Origin: Pararhodonellum marinum
Lineage (GTDB): Bacteria > Bacteroidota > Bacteroidia > Cytophagales > Cyclobacteriaceae
Assembly: GCF_015354735.1 (NCBI RefSeq)
Contig: NZ_JACEFJ010000002.1
Location: forward strand, 186,001-250,000
Direction: 5' to 3'
Length of the DNA stretch: 64,000 nucleotides
Shown here: piece after piece, positions 6,861 to 15,724 of the stretch
Layout: the number at the start of each line of letters is the position of its first letter
Position numbering within the stretch: position 1 is the first letter of the stretch
The notes under the pieces: generated by a model
What the model was told of the DNA's origin: nothing
The model's input: only the letters and a program-made list of their open reading frames with translations
Database searches by the model: none
Made by a program: the position numbers and the translations under genes

Positions 6861-8561
6861 ATGTCACAACACAGAATGAAACTGATCATCTATTTGATGG
6901 CCTTGGCTTGCCTGGGTCTGATGGGGTTTCAGTATTATTGGGTCAACAATGCATATAAAATCAACCAGGAGCGTTTTGAGCAAAATGTGTATCAGGCGAT
7001 TACCTCTACGGTGGATAAGCTTGAGAAAGGTGAAACCAGTGACTTTTTTTTGAAAAACCTGGCCCAAGATACTTTGTTGCAGCAGTTTCTTTTTCAAAAA
7101 ATCGAGCCAATCAACCTGCAGATCAGACGCCGGGAGGTGGTGAGAAACCGGTCCTTTATCGGAGACACCATGTTGGTGCAGCCGATGCCTAAACTTTCCC
7201 AAAGCTTCAGAAGAATCATCGAGTCGAGGGGTGGAGACCTGAATCAAATCACCGACATGGAAAGCTTTTTTGCATTCATGCCTCCTGAAATGGCTGCCGA
7301 ACTGTTTACCCCTGATGAAATGGAAATCCTACTCCTCGAAAAACAGCGTCAATTTCAATTTCTCAACAGAACGGAAAGAAGAAGACAGAGTATCAGAGAA
7401 ACAGAAATCATTGAGGAATACAATGTCCCAAAAGATGCAGCAGAAAGGATCATCAGGGCCAACCTCAAATCAGAGTTGTTTGAGAGGGCCTGGCAAGAGA
7501 TTTTTGAAGGCCAAAGGGATGTGATGACCAGAATAGATACTTCCCAGCTTCAGCAAATCCTGCGAGAACAGCTGGAGGAAAGGGGGATTGGGGTTGATTA
7601 TGAATTGGGTATCATTAAAAACAATGATTCTCTGATTGCTATCAACCACATCAAAAATCCAGAAATTTTTGCTAAGGAAAGTATAAAAGCCGAGCTATTT
7701 CCAAGTGACATTGTGGGGAAAAATAATTTCCTACTTATCAATTTCCCCAATAAGGCCACCTACATCATCAAGCAGATCTGGCTTCCGCTTTCCAGCTCGC
7801 TGTTGTTCATGATCATCATTATTTTTTGCTTTGCCTATGCCATCATGGTCATCATCCGACAGAAGAAATTATCCGAAGTCAAGAATGATTTTATCAACAA
7901 CATGACCCATGAATTCAAGACCCCGATTGCTACTGTAAGCTTGGCTGTGGAAGCACTTCAGGATCCTGAATTGGTGAATCAGGATAAATTCAGGAACCGT
8001 TATATCGGAATCATCAAAGAGGAGAACAAAAGATTGGGTCTTCAGGTAGAGAAGGTATTACAGGCCGCCACATTAGATAAAAAAGAATTTAATCTCAAAT
8101 TGGAGCAGGTCAATTTGGAAGAATTGTTGAACGGCGTAGTGCAACATTTTGCCCTTCAGGTAGAGAATCGGGGGGGTAAGTTAATTGCAGACATTGACCT
8201 GACCTCTCCCTATTTGGAGGGGGATGCCTTTCACCTTACGCACATATTCAACAACCTTCTGGACAACGCCAATAAATACGCAAAAGAAAGCCCTGAAATC
8301 ACCATCAAAGCTAGAGACAACGAGCATGAAATGACTGTCAGCATCAGAGACAATGGCATAGGGATGAGCAAGGAAGCGATACGTAAAATCTTTGATAAAT
8401 TCTACAGGGTCCCTACCGGCAATATCCATGATGTCAAAGGATTTGGGCTGGGCTTATCTTATGTCAAAACCATGCTAGAAGCACATCATGGTAGGATTAG
8501 CGTAGAAAGTGAGCAGGATAAAGGAAGTAATTTCACCATAATTTTACCCAAAAAACAATGA
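6861..8561 (+). CDS. sensor histidine kinase (RprX-like)
   Basis: A 566-residue inner-membrane sensor kinase. TM1 is about residues 7-27; a large periplasmic sensing region of about 285 residues follows; TM2 is about 313-340. The dimerisation domain holds the phospho-acceptor His350 in NNMTHEFKTPIAT; the ATPase domain has the N box (NNLLDNANKYA), the G1 box DNGIGMS and the G2 box KGFGLGLSYV. The stop overlaps the response regulator start by ATGA, so the two form a coupled pair. It resembles Bacteroides RprX, whose signal is not well defined. Met6 (6876) may be the real start, giving the N-terminus MKLIIYLMALACLG. Confidence 0.93.
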   Translation: MSQHRMKLIIYLMALACLGLMGFQYYWVNNAYKINQERFEQNVYQAITSTVDKLEKGETSDFFLKNLAQDTLLQQFLFQKIEPINLQIRRREVVRNRSFIGDTMLVQPMPKLSQSFRRIIESRGGDLNQITDMESFFAFMPPEMAAELFTPDEMEILLLEKQRQFQFLNRTERRRQSIRETEIIEEYNVPKDAAERIIRANLKSELFERAWQEIFEGQRDVMTRIDTSQLQQILREQLEERGIGVDYELGIIKNNDSLIAINHIKNPEIFAKESIKAELFPSDIVGKNNFLLINFPNKATYIIKQIWLPLSSSLLFMIIIIFCFAYAIMVIIRQKKLSEVKNDFINNMTHEFKTPIATVSLAVEALQDPELVNQDKFRNRYIGIIKEENKRLGLQVEKVLQAATLDKKEFNLKLEQVNLEELLNGVVQHFALQVENRGGKLIADIDLTSPYLEGDAFHLTHIFNNLLDNANKYAKESPEITIKARDNEHEMTVSIRDNGIGMSKEAIRKIFDKFYRVPTGNIHDVKGFGLGLSYVKTMLEAHHGRISVESEQDKGSNFTIILPKKQ

Positions 8562-9250
8562 ATAAGGCAAAACTTTTAGTAGTGGAGGATGATCCCAATC
8601 TTGGTGAAATCCTGCAGGAATACCTGCAAATGAAAGGATATGACACGACTCTATGCCGAGACGGAGAAGAGGGCTGGAATAAATTCAAAAAGGATAAATT
8701 TGATCTCTGCATTTTGGATATCATGATGCCTAAAAAGGATGGGTTTACCCTGGGTAAGGAAATAAAAATGGTGGCCGAAAACCAGCCGATTATCTACCTT
8801 ACCGCCAAAAACCTGAAGGAAGATATCATAGCTGGCCTCAAAGTGGGAGCAGACGACTACATCACCAAGCCTTTCAGTATGGAAGAGCTTCTTCTACGCA
8901 TCGGAGCCATACTCAAAAGAACCCAAAAAAGCCATGAGATCAGCCCGCTCAAAAATTATAATTTCGGGGACTTTATACTCCATTATGATGAGCAGGTTTT
9001 GGAGTCTTCTGAAGGGAAACACAAGTTGACATCCAAGGAAAACGAACTTCTGAGACTGTTGGCCTCAGAGCTGAATAAAAACGTTAGCAGAACCCATGCC
9101 TTAAAGCAAATCTGGGGAGATGACAGTTATTTCAATGCTCGGAGCATGGATGTTTACCTAAGCAAAATAAGGAAGTTGCTCAAAGTAGATCCAAAAGTAC
9201 AGATCATCACCCTGCATGGGGAAGGATTCAAAATGGTCGTCACCGACTAA
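8558..9250 (+). CDS. OmpR/PhoB-family response regulator (RprY-like)
   Basis: A 230-residue regulator. The receiver domain (1-125) has the acidic pocket Glu10/Asp11/Asp12, phospho-acceptor Asp54 in LDIMMPKKDG, the Thr of YLTAK and the Lys of TKPFS. The C-terminal winged helix (about 135-230) ends with the usual GEGFKMVV hairpin. It is translated with the upstream kinase (4-base overlap) and should be its partner. The stop overlaps the stop of the convergent helicase gene (CTAA at 9247-9250). Target genes cannot be read from this window. Confidence 0.94.
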   Translation: MNKAKLLVVEDDPNLGEILQEYLQMKGYDTTLCRDGEEGWNKFKKDKFDLCILDIMMPKKDGFTLGKEIKMVAENQPIIYLTAKNLKEDIIAGLKVGADDYITKPFSMEELLLRIGAILKRTQKSHEISPLKNYNFGDFILHYDEQVLESSEGKHKLTSKENELLRLLASELNKNVSRTHALKQIWGDDSYFNARSMDVYLSKIRKLLKVDPKVQIITLHGEGFKMVVTD

Positions 9251-10845
9251 TTCAGTCTGTTTTCGATTGCGTTTTTCTGTTCCATCCTGGCTTTGATCTT
9301 TAGAAACTGCTGCCACTTGGGATAGATGGTGATATCATGGACTTCGAGAATAGCCTCCAACAATTCTTTTGCTTTGGGATATTCCCCCTTTCTAAAGGCA
9401 AGAAAAGCATATCTGGCAGCCGCAAAAGCCCTGGCTTGGATCAGTTCCTGCTCTACCAGCTTTTCAGCCGATCTTTGGTGGCTAAATAGCACGCTATCCG
9501 GGTCAGTCTTTACGCTATTGGCATAGATGGGTGATTTGATCACCAGCCCATCAAGGCTGGTACAGCGGCTCAAAGCCACATAAACCTGACCGGATTCGAA
9601 GGACCGATTGATGTCCAAGATAGCCCTTTGAAAAGTCAGACCCTGGCTTTTATGTACAGTGATCGCCCAGGCCAATTTCAAGGGAAACTGGGTAAAGGAC
9701 CCTATGACTTCGGAAACGACCTGTTCTTTTTCCTCATCGTAGACATATTCCACATTTTCCCAGACTTCCCTTTCTACCTCAAGGATAAAACCTTCCGGAG
9801 TCTCCACTTCAATTTTGTTGTCTTTCAAACCCGTCACTTTTCCGATCATGCCATTGTAGTAGCGTTTTTCGGGATTATTTCTCATAAAGATCACTTGGGC
9901 ACCTTTCTTTAAGGTAAGGTCAATGGGATCAAATGGAGCCATTTGTGCAGGAAAATTATCCCTGACAGTGGCGGGATAAACCCACTCTTTGGTGTTCAAT
10001 TCTTTCAGTTTTTTTTCGTTGACAGTCGATATGGTGGTATTGTGGGTGCCTATCAGGATATACCCTTGGTCTAAGAGGCTGAAATCATATCTTTTAGCGG
10101 TAGCATTTAAGGTCTGAATATCGGTAATATCATGTCTGTTTTCTCTGATTCTATTCAAAATGCCTTTGAATGCCTCATCTTCCTGTCTGTAAATTTTCTG
10201 TAATTCCAGATGGATGGGTTGCAGCGTTTTGAAAGCAAATGAGCCATAAAAAAACCGTGTTCCGTAGTATTTGGATAGTATTTCCCATTCCGGACTTTTT
10301 ACCACCGGAGGAAGCTGAAAAGGATCCCCTATCAAGATCATTTGTACTCCTCCAAAGGGTAAATGGGTTTTTTTGCGGTATACCCGCAGGATTTGATCAA
10401 TCACATCCAAGAGCTCGACCCGCAGCATGGAGACTTCGTCTATTACCAAAGTATCCAATCTCCTGATCACAGATATTCTGGATTTATTGAGTTGAAAGGT
10501 ATCATAAATAGAAAAATTGCCTTTCCCGGGCCGGGCTTGTAGGCGGGGATCACCTGGAAGAAAAAGCTGACGGGGATCGATTTTGAAAAAGGAATGAATG
10601 GTTTTGCCTTTTGCATTTACAGCCGCCACACCTGTTGGAGCCAATACAACCATGTTTTTATGAATTCCAATTCTTCTTAACGTATGAAGAAAAGTAGTCT
10701 TCCCAGTTCCTGCTTTCCCAGTAAGAAAAAAGGATCTGTCCGAACTAAGGGCCAACTCCAAGGCTTGAATAAACGGCACATTGGAAAGGTCCAAGCCTTG
10801 CTTTTCGAGTTCTTGATGGAAAAAATTTTTGAGGTATTCTGACAT
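9247..10845 (-). CDS. Pif1-like superfamily 1 DNA helicase
   Basis: A 532-residue ATPase with Walker A GKAGTGKT (43-50), LAPTGVAAVNAKGKTIHSFF (motif Ia), Walker B VIDEVSML, motif III GDPFQLPPV, and the C-terminal motifs AWAITVHKSQGLTF and YVALSRCTSL that define the Pif1/RecD-like group. Such enzymes unwind DNA 5' to 3' and act on stalled forks or G-quadruplexes; the exact role here is unknown. The last 80 residues are helical with a TPR-like look (ARYAFLAFRKGEYPKAKELL). It follows the GTPase gene by 95 bases on the same strand, so it may be the last gene of that operon. Confidence 0.88.
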   Translation of the reverse strand: MSEYLKNFFHQELEKQGLDLSNVPFIQALELALSSDRSFFLTGKAGTGKTTFLHTLRRIGIHKNMVVLAPTGVAAVNAKGKTIHSFFKIDPRQLFLPGDPRLQARPGKGNFSIYDTFQLNKSRISVIRRLDTLVIDEVSMLRVELLDVIDQILRVYRKKTHLPFGGVQMILIGDPFQLPPVVKSPEWEILSKYYGTRFFYGSFAFKTLQPIHLELQKIYRQEDEAFKGILNRIRENRHDITDIQTLNATAKRYDFSLLDQGYILIGTHNTTISTVNEKKLKELNTKEWVYPATVRDNFPAQMAPFDPIDLTLKKGAQVIFMRNNPEKRYYNGMIGKVTGLKDNKIEVETPEGFILEVEREVWENVEYVYDEEKEQVVSEVIGSFTQFPLKLAWAITVHKSQGLTFQRAILDINRSFESGQVYVALSRCTSLDGLVIKSPIYANSVKTDPDSVLFSHQRSAEKLVEQELIQARAFAAARYAFLAFRKGEYPKAKELLEAILEVHDITIYPKWQQFLKIKARMEQKNAIENRLN

Positions 10846-10940
10846 GGATTCTGAAAATAAAGCAATTGGTAAGTTAAGGCTTGCCTGCTAAACTTTCTAA
10901 AAATACTCTCTAAAATCCCCAAGTAAATCACAAATGGAAT

Positions 10941-12134
10941 CTACAAAGGCCAATTATCCTCAAAAGTACTCCCATGTTTGTAGGCCAGTAGTTCCAAAGG
11001 AGTCAACAAACAACCTTCCAGTTCTTCACAAATGTTGTCTTCATCCAGATCCTGACCTATGATCACCAGTTCATTCATCCGGTCTCCGAATTGCTTGTCC
11101 CATCTACTTTCGATGAGCTTTTGGTTTTCCACATAAGAATTGTATTGAATTCTTTGGGCGTAAGGCATACTGGCCCACCAAACCCCGATGTTGTCTGCTT
11201 TCAAAGAACCCCCTGCCTGAGACCATGAAAGTGCATGATCTTTCCTGGAAGCCAGGTAAAACAGCCCCTTGCTCCGAATGATGCCTGCAGGCCATGACTT
11301 GGATATGTAATCCCAGAAGCGTTGGGGATGAAAAGGCCGCTTATCCCTGAATACAAATGAGCTTATCCCGTACTCCTCCGTTTCCGGGGTATGGACTTTG
11401 TTTAACTCCTCCTGCCAGCCAGCACTGTTTGAAGCCTCCTCAAAGTCAAATAAGCCTGTATTTAGAATCAAAGTTGGATCTACCTTCGAATAGGATGTAG
11501 GAATAATTTTGGCAGATGGATTTAATTTTTCCAAAATGGCTTTCAGTTCTTCCAAAGCTTCTTTTTCTACCAAATCTGATTTGTTGAGCAGAATTACGTT
11601 GGCAAACTCTACCTGGTCTGTCAGCAGATTGACAATGGATCGCTGATCTTCCGGGTCATCATTCAGCCTTTTTGTGTAAACCGTCTGATCACTGCCAAAA
11701 TCATTGATAAAATTGAAAGCATCCACCACGGTCACCATGGTATCGAGCCTGCTAAAAGCCGAAAGGTCAATTCCTTTTTCCTCATCTATAAAACTAAAGG
11801 TCTGAGCAACAGGCAGAGGCTCAGAAATGCCGGTACTTTCTATCAATAAATAATCAAAGCGCTCTTCTCGCGCCAACCGCTCCACTTCCAGCATCAGGTC
11901 TTCCCTAAGGGTACAGCAAATACAGCCATTGCTCATCTCGACCAATTTTTCATCGGTTCGGGACAGCACATTTTCTTGCCTGACCAATTGGGCATCAACG
12001 TTTACTTCACTCATGTCATTGACGATGACTGCTACTTTTAAGCCGGATTTATTGTGCAAAATATGATTGAGCAAGGTGGTTTTACCTGCCCCAAGAAAAC
12101 CACTTAGAACGGTTACAGGAAGTTTTTTATTCAT
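10941..12134 (-). CDS. COG0523-family GTPase (CobW-like; probable metallochaperone)
   Basis: A 397-residue G3E GTPase. Walker A is GFLGAGKTT (12-20); the metal-binding CxCC motif is Cys71, Cys73, Cys74 in GCICCTLR; Walker B/switch is [11 protein letters not shown]; the base-specificity motif is NKSD; the CobW C-terminal domain follows. Members move zinc, cobalt or other metals to client proteins, often under metal shortage. It overlaps the upstream secreted Cys protein by 4 bases (ATGA), so the two are translationally coupled and probably work in one metal-related process. No zinc-repressor (Zur) site could be identified. The metal is inferred, most likely zinc. Confidence 0.9.
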   Translation of the reverse strand: MNKKLPVTVLSGFLGAGKTTLLNHILHNKSGLKVAVIVNDMSEVNVDAQLVRQENVLSRTDEKLVEMSNGCICCTLREDLMLEVERLAREERFDYLLIESTGISEPLPVAQTFSFIDEEKGIDLSAFSRLDTMVTVVDAFNFINDFGSDQTVYTKRLNDDPEDQRSIVNLLTDQVEFANVILLNKSDLVEKEALEELKAILEKLNPSAKIIPTSYSKVDPTLILNTGLFDFEEASNSAGWQEELNKVHTPETEEYGISSFVFRDKRPFHPQRFWDYISKSWPAGIIRSKGLFYLASRKDHALSWSQAGGSLKADNIGVWWASMPYAQRIQYNSYVENQKLIESRWDKQFGDRMNELVIIGQDLDEDNICEELEGCLLTPLELLAYKHGSTFEDNWPL

Positions 12135-12589
12135 TTATTTGGGAGTATTTCTGCATTTTCAAGGATGAAATTCAATTCTTCAATATCGTTGGCATTCAAT
12201 TTCAAAGTGCCTTTGATGGTGATAATGTCATCGGTTTTCAGCCTTTTGGGTGGTCGGCCTTTTAAATAGGCAACCAGCACGCTTTCAGGACCCGAACCCC
12301 CACAGAAAAAACATTCGGCCATGGGATACTTCGACAGTACAACCAAGTTTCCCAAATTAACCTCCAAGGGTATATAAAATCCGGAAACCTGAACCTGCTT
12401 ACCTTCCAAGGCTTTGAGTTCCTCTGGAAAGTTGGGATATAGAAAATACATCTTAAGTTCCCTATTCAGTTTTTCGGTAAATCGGGTTTTGGAAAACAAG
12501 GCCCAAAGATCTGGACCCTCAAAAACAAAAGATGAAAAAATCATCCCAATTATGCAGATCCCTATCGCTGTCTTAATTCGCATTGTCAT
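12131..12589 (-). CDS. small exported protein, DUF3299-like, with a Cys-rich loop
   Basis: The open frame extends to 12637, but its first 11 codons fall in a perfect hairpin (12603-12629), so I choose the ATG at 12589 (152 residues, [10 protein letters not shown]) or the one at 12583. This gives a good signal peptide or N-terminal anchor ([15 protein letters not shown]). The mature part contains [16 protein letters not shown] and [13 protein letters not shown], then a strand-rich end; it recalls DUF3299 proteins, where a Cys or His loop follows the same PLE motif. Coupling to the COG0523 GTPase suggests metal handling in the periplasm. Function unproven. Confidence 0.65.
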   Translation of the reverse strand: MTMRIKTAIGICIIGMIFSSFVFEGPDLWALFSKTRFTEKLNRELKMYFLYPNFPEELKALEGKQVQVSGFYIPLEVNLGNLVVLSKYPMAECFFCGGSGPESVLVAYLKGRPPKRLKTDDIITIKGTLKLNANDIEELNFILENAEILPNK

Positions 12590-12602
12590 TGTCACTAAAT
12601 AG

Positions 12603-12632
12603 GAAAACTCCGGATAAACCGGAGTTTTCTTT
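12603..12632. promoter_or_regulatory. perfect 11-bp hairpin between divergent genes
   Basis: GAAAACTCCGG (12603-12613) and CCGGAGTTTTC (12619-12629) are exact reverse complements with a 5-base loop, ATAAA. It lies 13 bases before the chosen ATG of the DUF3299-like gene and 140 bases before the MutS-like promoter, so it terminates neither. It may be a leader structure or a bidirectional terminator shielding the two units. Confidence 0.6.
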
Positions 12633-12769
12633 GTCAACCACCATCATTCATGTTAAGAGAACTTGTTCTGAATGATGTATCAAATGTATTGAAAGCTTTT
12701 TTTAAATGCAACAATATTGCATTAAACTTTCAAAATTATTTTCATGCTGGGGAAAGCAGTCAGATTGGC

Positions 12770-12777
12770 TATCTTTG
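12770..12777 (+). promoter_or_regulatory. -7 promoter box of the MutS-like gene
   Basis: TATCTTTG matches TAnnTTTG exactly and ends 4 bases before the ATG at 12782. It lies inside the longer open frame that begins at 12650, which argues for the shorter start and a very short or absent leader. Confidence 0.6.
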
Positions 12778-12781
12778 GCGC

Positions 12782-14542
12782 ATGAATATGGAAGTCAATT
12801 ACCGGGAAGCCGACAAAGAGATCAAAGCAACCCAACAAAAAATTGCTGTATTATCCATTGCAAGGTTGCTGTTGTTTTTCATTTTGGGAGCAGTGCTTAT
12901 CGTTGGCATATCAGAGATTCGTTGGTTGTTGTTGTTGTTTTTTCCCCTGAGTGCTCTTTTTGTGTATCTGGTTTTGGCCTACGAAAAAGAGAAAGATAAA
13001 CAGGCCATTTTAAAAGCCATCTCAAGGATACAGCAAGAAGCTGAAAAAAGGAAATCCAGAAAATTGGTTGATTTTCCTGATGGTGAGGTATTCAAGGATA
13101 AAAAGCATCCCTTTGCCAACGACCTGGATCTTTTTGGACAGCATTCCCTGTTCCAACTCATCAACCATACGGTCAACAAAAGTGGGGAAAAACTGCTGGT
13201 CAGTTGGATGAAATCCGATATTGATCCCAAGATAGCAGTAGAGCGTCATAGCGCGATCAAGGAGTTGGCTCAGAAAGAACCTTTTTTGCTGTTGTTCGAA
13301 GCCTATGGAAAGGCATTCCTCAAGGAAGAAAAATCCAAGAAAAATTTTTATGGTTGGCTTTCCGCGCCCATTTCCTGGAAAAAATGGTACCTCATCCCCA
13401 TGGTTCTAGGACCTCTGCTGGGAACACTTGTATTATTGGGATTGATATTGGGATTGTTACCGGTCTCCGTATTATCAGCCTGGCTTCTTTTGGGCATTCC
13501 AGCCTTGGGTATGGTATTCAAAACCATGCTTCATGCAGGAAAGTCCATGCCAGATCGAGGTGATTTGAAGACTTTTGGGGCATGGTCCAAACAAATGGAA
13601 GAAGACAAATTTGTGGATAAAAAGCTCCTTTCCCTTCAAGAACCCTTTACCAAAGGAGATTTTTTGGCTTCTAAGGCATTGAAATCCCTTGAGCAACAAA
13701 GTTTTACGGTTCAGAACCGGGCCAACTTGATGTATTTGATATTCAACTTTCTTTTCTGGATTGATTTTGTTGTGCTTTACCGCCTTGAAAAATGGAAAAG
13801 GGTGTATGGAACTCCTATGAAAACTTGGGAAAACGTTTTTGACCAATGGCAGGTTCTCGTGTCCCTATCTGCGTTTACAAAAGATGAAAAGTTACAGGGA
13901 AAAGTGACTTGGATAGATAAGCCCGTCATGCATGCATTGGCTATCCAACACCCCCTTCTTCAGCCCGAGACTTGTGTGGCCAATGATTTTGACCTAAACC
14001 AGGAACAACAAATTGTCCTCCTTACCGGATCCAACATGTCAGGGAAAACCACCTTCATGAGGACCATCGGTATCAATATGGTTTTGGTTAATTTGGGTTT
14101 GTCCCCATTTGCGAAGGAATTTGAATTGGGAGGCTTTCAATTGTTCACTTCTATGCGAAATACAGATAGTCTTGGTGAAAGTGTCAGCAGTTTTTATGCG
14201 GAACTGGATCGGATCAAAGGGCTTCTGGATCGAGCTGAAAAAGGGTTACCTGTTTTTTTTCTCTTAGATGAAATACTGAAAGGTACCAACACTACTGACC
14301 GCATCATGGGTTCGGAAGCATTGATAAGGCAATTGCTCCCGAGTCAATGTAAGGGGATCATTTCAACCCACGACATCGAATTGAGTGAGTTGGAATTGAA
14401 AATCCCAACATTAATCAACCACAGTTTCCATTCTGAAATCAGACAAAATGATGTACTATTTGATTATAAAATCAAAAAAGGACCTTGCCCCAGCTTCAAT
14501 GCCCATAAATTGATGGAATTGATGGGCATTAAATTCACATAA
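12782..14542 (+). CDS. membrane-anchored MutS-like ATPase
   Basis: A 586-residue protein from the ATG at 12782; the frame extends to 12650, but a -7 box at 12770 favours this start. Two hydrophobic hairpins (about residues 22-65 and 200-245, LLLFFILGAVLIVG and LIPMVLGPLLGTLVLLG) predict a membrane protein. The C-terminal third is MutS domain V: Walker A TGSNMSGKTTFMR (about 415), Walker B FFLLDEILKGTNTTDR and the switch His in STHDIELSE. The mismatch-binding and connector domains of true MutS are absent, so it is not the mismatch sensor. Similar proteins occur in Bacteroidota; their role is unknown. Confidence 0.85.
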   Translation: MNMEVNYREADKEIKATQQKIAVLSIARLLLFFILGAVLIVGISEIRWLLLLFFPLSALFVYLVLAYEKEKDKQAILKAISRIQQEAEKRKSRKLVDFPDGEVFKDKKHPFANDLDLFGQHSLFQLINHTVNKSGEKLLVSWMKSDIDPKIAVERHSAIKELAQKEPFLLLFEAYGKAFLKEEKSKKNFYGWLSAPISWKKWYLIPMVLGPLLGTLVLLGLILGLLPVSVLSAWLLLGIPALGMVFKTMLHAGKSMPDRGDLKTFGAWSKQMEEDKFVDKKLLSLQEPFTKGDFLASKALKSLEQQSFTVQNRANLMYLIFNFLFWIDFVVLYRLEKWKRVYGTPMKTWENVFDQWQVLVSLSAFTKDEKLQGKVTWIDKPVMHALAIQHPLLQPETCVANDFDLNQEQQIVLLTGSNMSGKTTFMRTIGINMVLVNLGLSPFAKEFELGGFQLFTSMRNTDSLGESVSSFYAELDRIKGLLDRAEKGLPVFFLLDEILKGTNTTDRIMGSEALIRQLLPSQCKGIISTHDIELSELELKIPTLINHSFHSEIRQNDVLFDYKIKKGPCPSFNAHKLMELMGIKFT

Positions 14543-14558
14543 TCCCAGCATTGATTTG

Positions 14559-14566
14559 TAATTTTG
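14559..14566 (+). promoter_or_regulatory. -7 promoter box of wecB
   Basis: TAATTTTG fits TAnnTTTG and lies 60 bases before the ATG at 14627. It overlaps the alternative upstream start at 14564, which is therefore unlikely to be used. Confidence 0.5.
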
Positions 14567-14626
14567 GCAATCTTTAATTTAACTTGCTCATTATTAACAG
14601 GATTTCCACTTTATAAACTCATTTTT

Positions 14627-15724
14627 ATGTTCCACATTACCTTGGTGGCTGGCGCAAGACCCAACTTTATGAAAATCGCCCCCATCATTCACGCCATTGA
14701 CGCATTTAATAAAAGTGAAATAAGGATCGAATACCGTTTGATCCATACTGGCCAACATTATGACAAGAAGATGTCTGGAGATTTTTTTGAACAGCTCAAT
14801 ATCCCTGAACCAGATGCCAACCTGGGTGCAGGAGGGGGTACCCAAGCAGAACAGACTGCTGCAGTGATGGTGGGATTTGAAAAAGAACTTATGGATCATC
14901 CTACAGATGTGGTCCTCGTGGTAGGCGATGTTACCTCCACCTTAGCATGCTCTATCACTGCCAAAAAACTGCAGGTGGACGTGGTTCATGTGGAGGGAGG
15001 AATCCGTTCCAGAGATCTTACCATGCCGGAAGAAATCAACCGAATGGTGACAGACAGCATCACGGACCATTTTTTCACCACTTCAGAATTGGCCAACCAA
15101 AACCTGAAAAACCTTGGGTTTACTGAAAAAAGCATCCATTATGTAGGGAACACCATGATCGATACGCTGCTCAAAAATATCCCTAATTTTCAACAACCGG
15201 AAGGGGAATTGTTTGATCAATTACAACCTCAAAGTTACTTTGTACTCACGCTCCACCGGCCAGCCAATGTAGATGAAGAACAAAAGCTTAAGGCCATGAT
15301 GGACGCCATAATGGAAGGAACAGGAGATTTCCCTGTCCTTTTTCCTGTACATCCCAGAACAGCCAAAATCCTTCAAAATCTTGGTGTTTCCCATGATAGG
15401 TTACACATGGTCGAACCCCTGGGATACCTCGAATTCAATTACCTGGTTAAAAATGCAAAAGGGGTGATTACAGATTCCGGAGGAATCACTGAAGAGGCTT
15501 CTGTGATGAATGTACCGTGTTTGACATTGAGAGACAACACCGAAAGACCTGAAACAATTGAATTGGGCACAAATGAATTGGTCGGTACTGATCCAAATAA
15601 ATTGAAGCCATATTTAGATAAAATCAGAAACGGGGCTTGGAAGCAATATCAGGGAATCCCCCTGTGGGATGGAAAGACGGCTGAAAGGATTGTGAAAAAA
15701 TTATCCGAAATTTACAATCGCTAA
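14627..15724 (+). CDS. wecB: UDP-N-acetylglucosamine 2-epimerase (non-hydrolysing)
   Basis: A 365-residue enzyme that interconverts UDP-GlcNAc and UDP-ManNAc for surface polysaccharide synthesis. The start at Met 14627 gives the classic N-terminus MFHITLVAGARPNFMK; the open frame reaches 14564 but would include the promoter box. Family motifs are visible: RLIHTGQHYDKKMS, VVHVEGGIRSRDLTMPEE, LTLHRPANVD, FPVHPRT, ITDSGGITEEA and RDNTERPETIELGTN. The length is normal. It stands alone, without other polysaccharide genes, and its stop overlaps that of murF-alr (CTAA at 15721-15724). Confidence 0.93.
   Translation: MFHITLVAGARPNFMKIAPIIHAIDAFNKSEIRIEYRLIHTGQHYDKKMSGDFFEQLNIPEPDANLGAGGGTQAEQTAAVMVGFEKELMDHPTDVVLVVGDVTSTLACSITAKKLQVDVVHVEGGIRSRDLTMPEEINRMVTDSITDHFFTTSELANQNLKNLGFTEKSIHYVGNTMIDTLLKNIPNFQQPEGELFDQLQPQSYFVLTLHRPANVDEEQKLKAMMDAIMEGTGDFPVLFPVHPRTAKILQNLGVSHDRLHMVEPLGYLEFNYLVKNAKGVITDSGGITEEASVMNVPCLTLRDNTERPETIELGTNELVGTDPNKLKPYLDKIRNGAWKQYQGIPLWDGKTAERIVKKLSEIYNR

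Noticed and set aside
12650-12781. N-terminal extension of the MutS-like protein
   Set aside because: It contains a perfect -7 box just before the internal ATG, and its translation does not look like a domain.
14564-14626. N-terminal extension of WecB
   Set aside because: Overlaps the -7 box; the family normally begins at the later Met.
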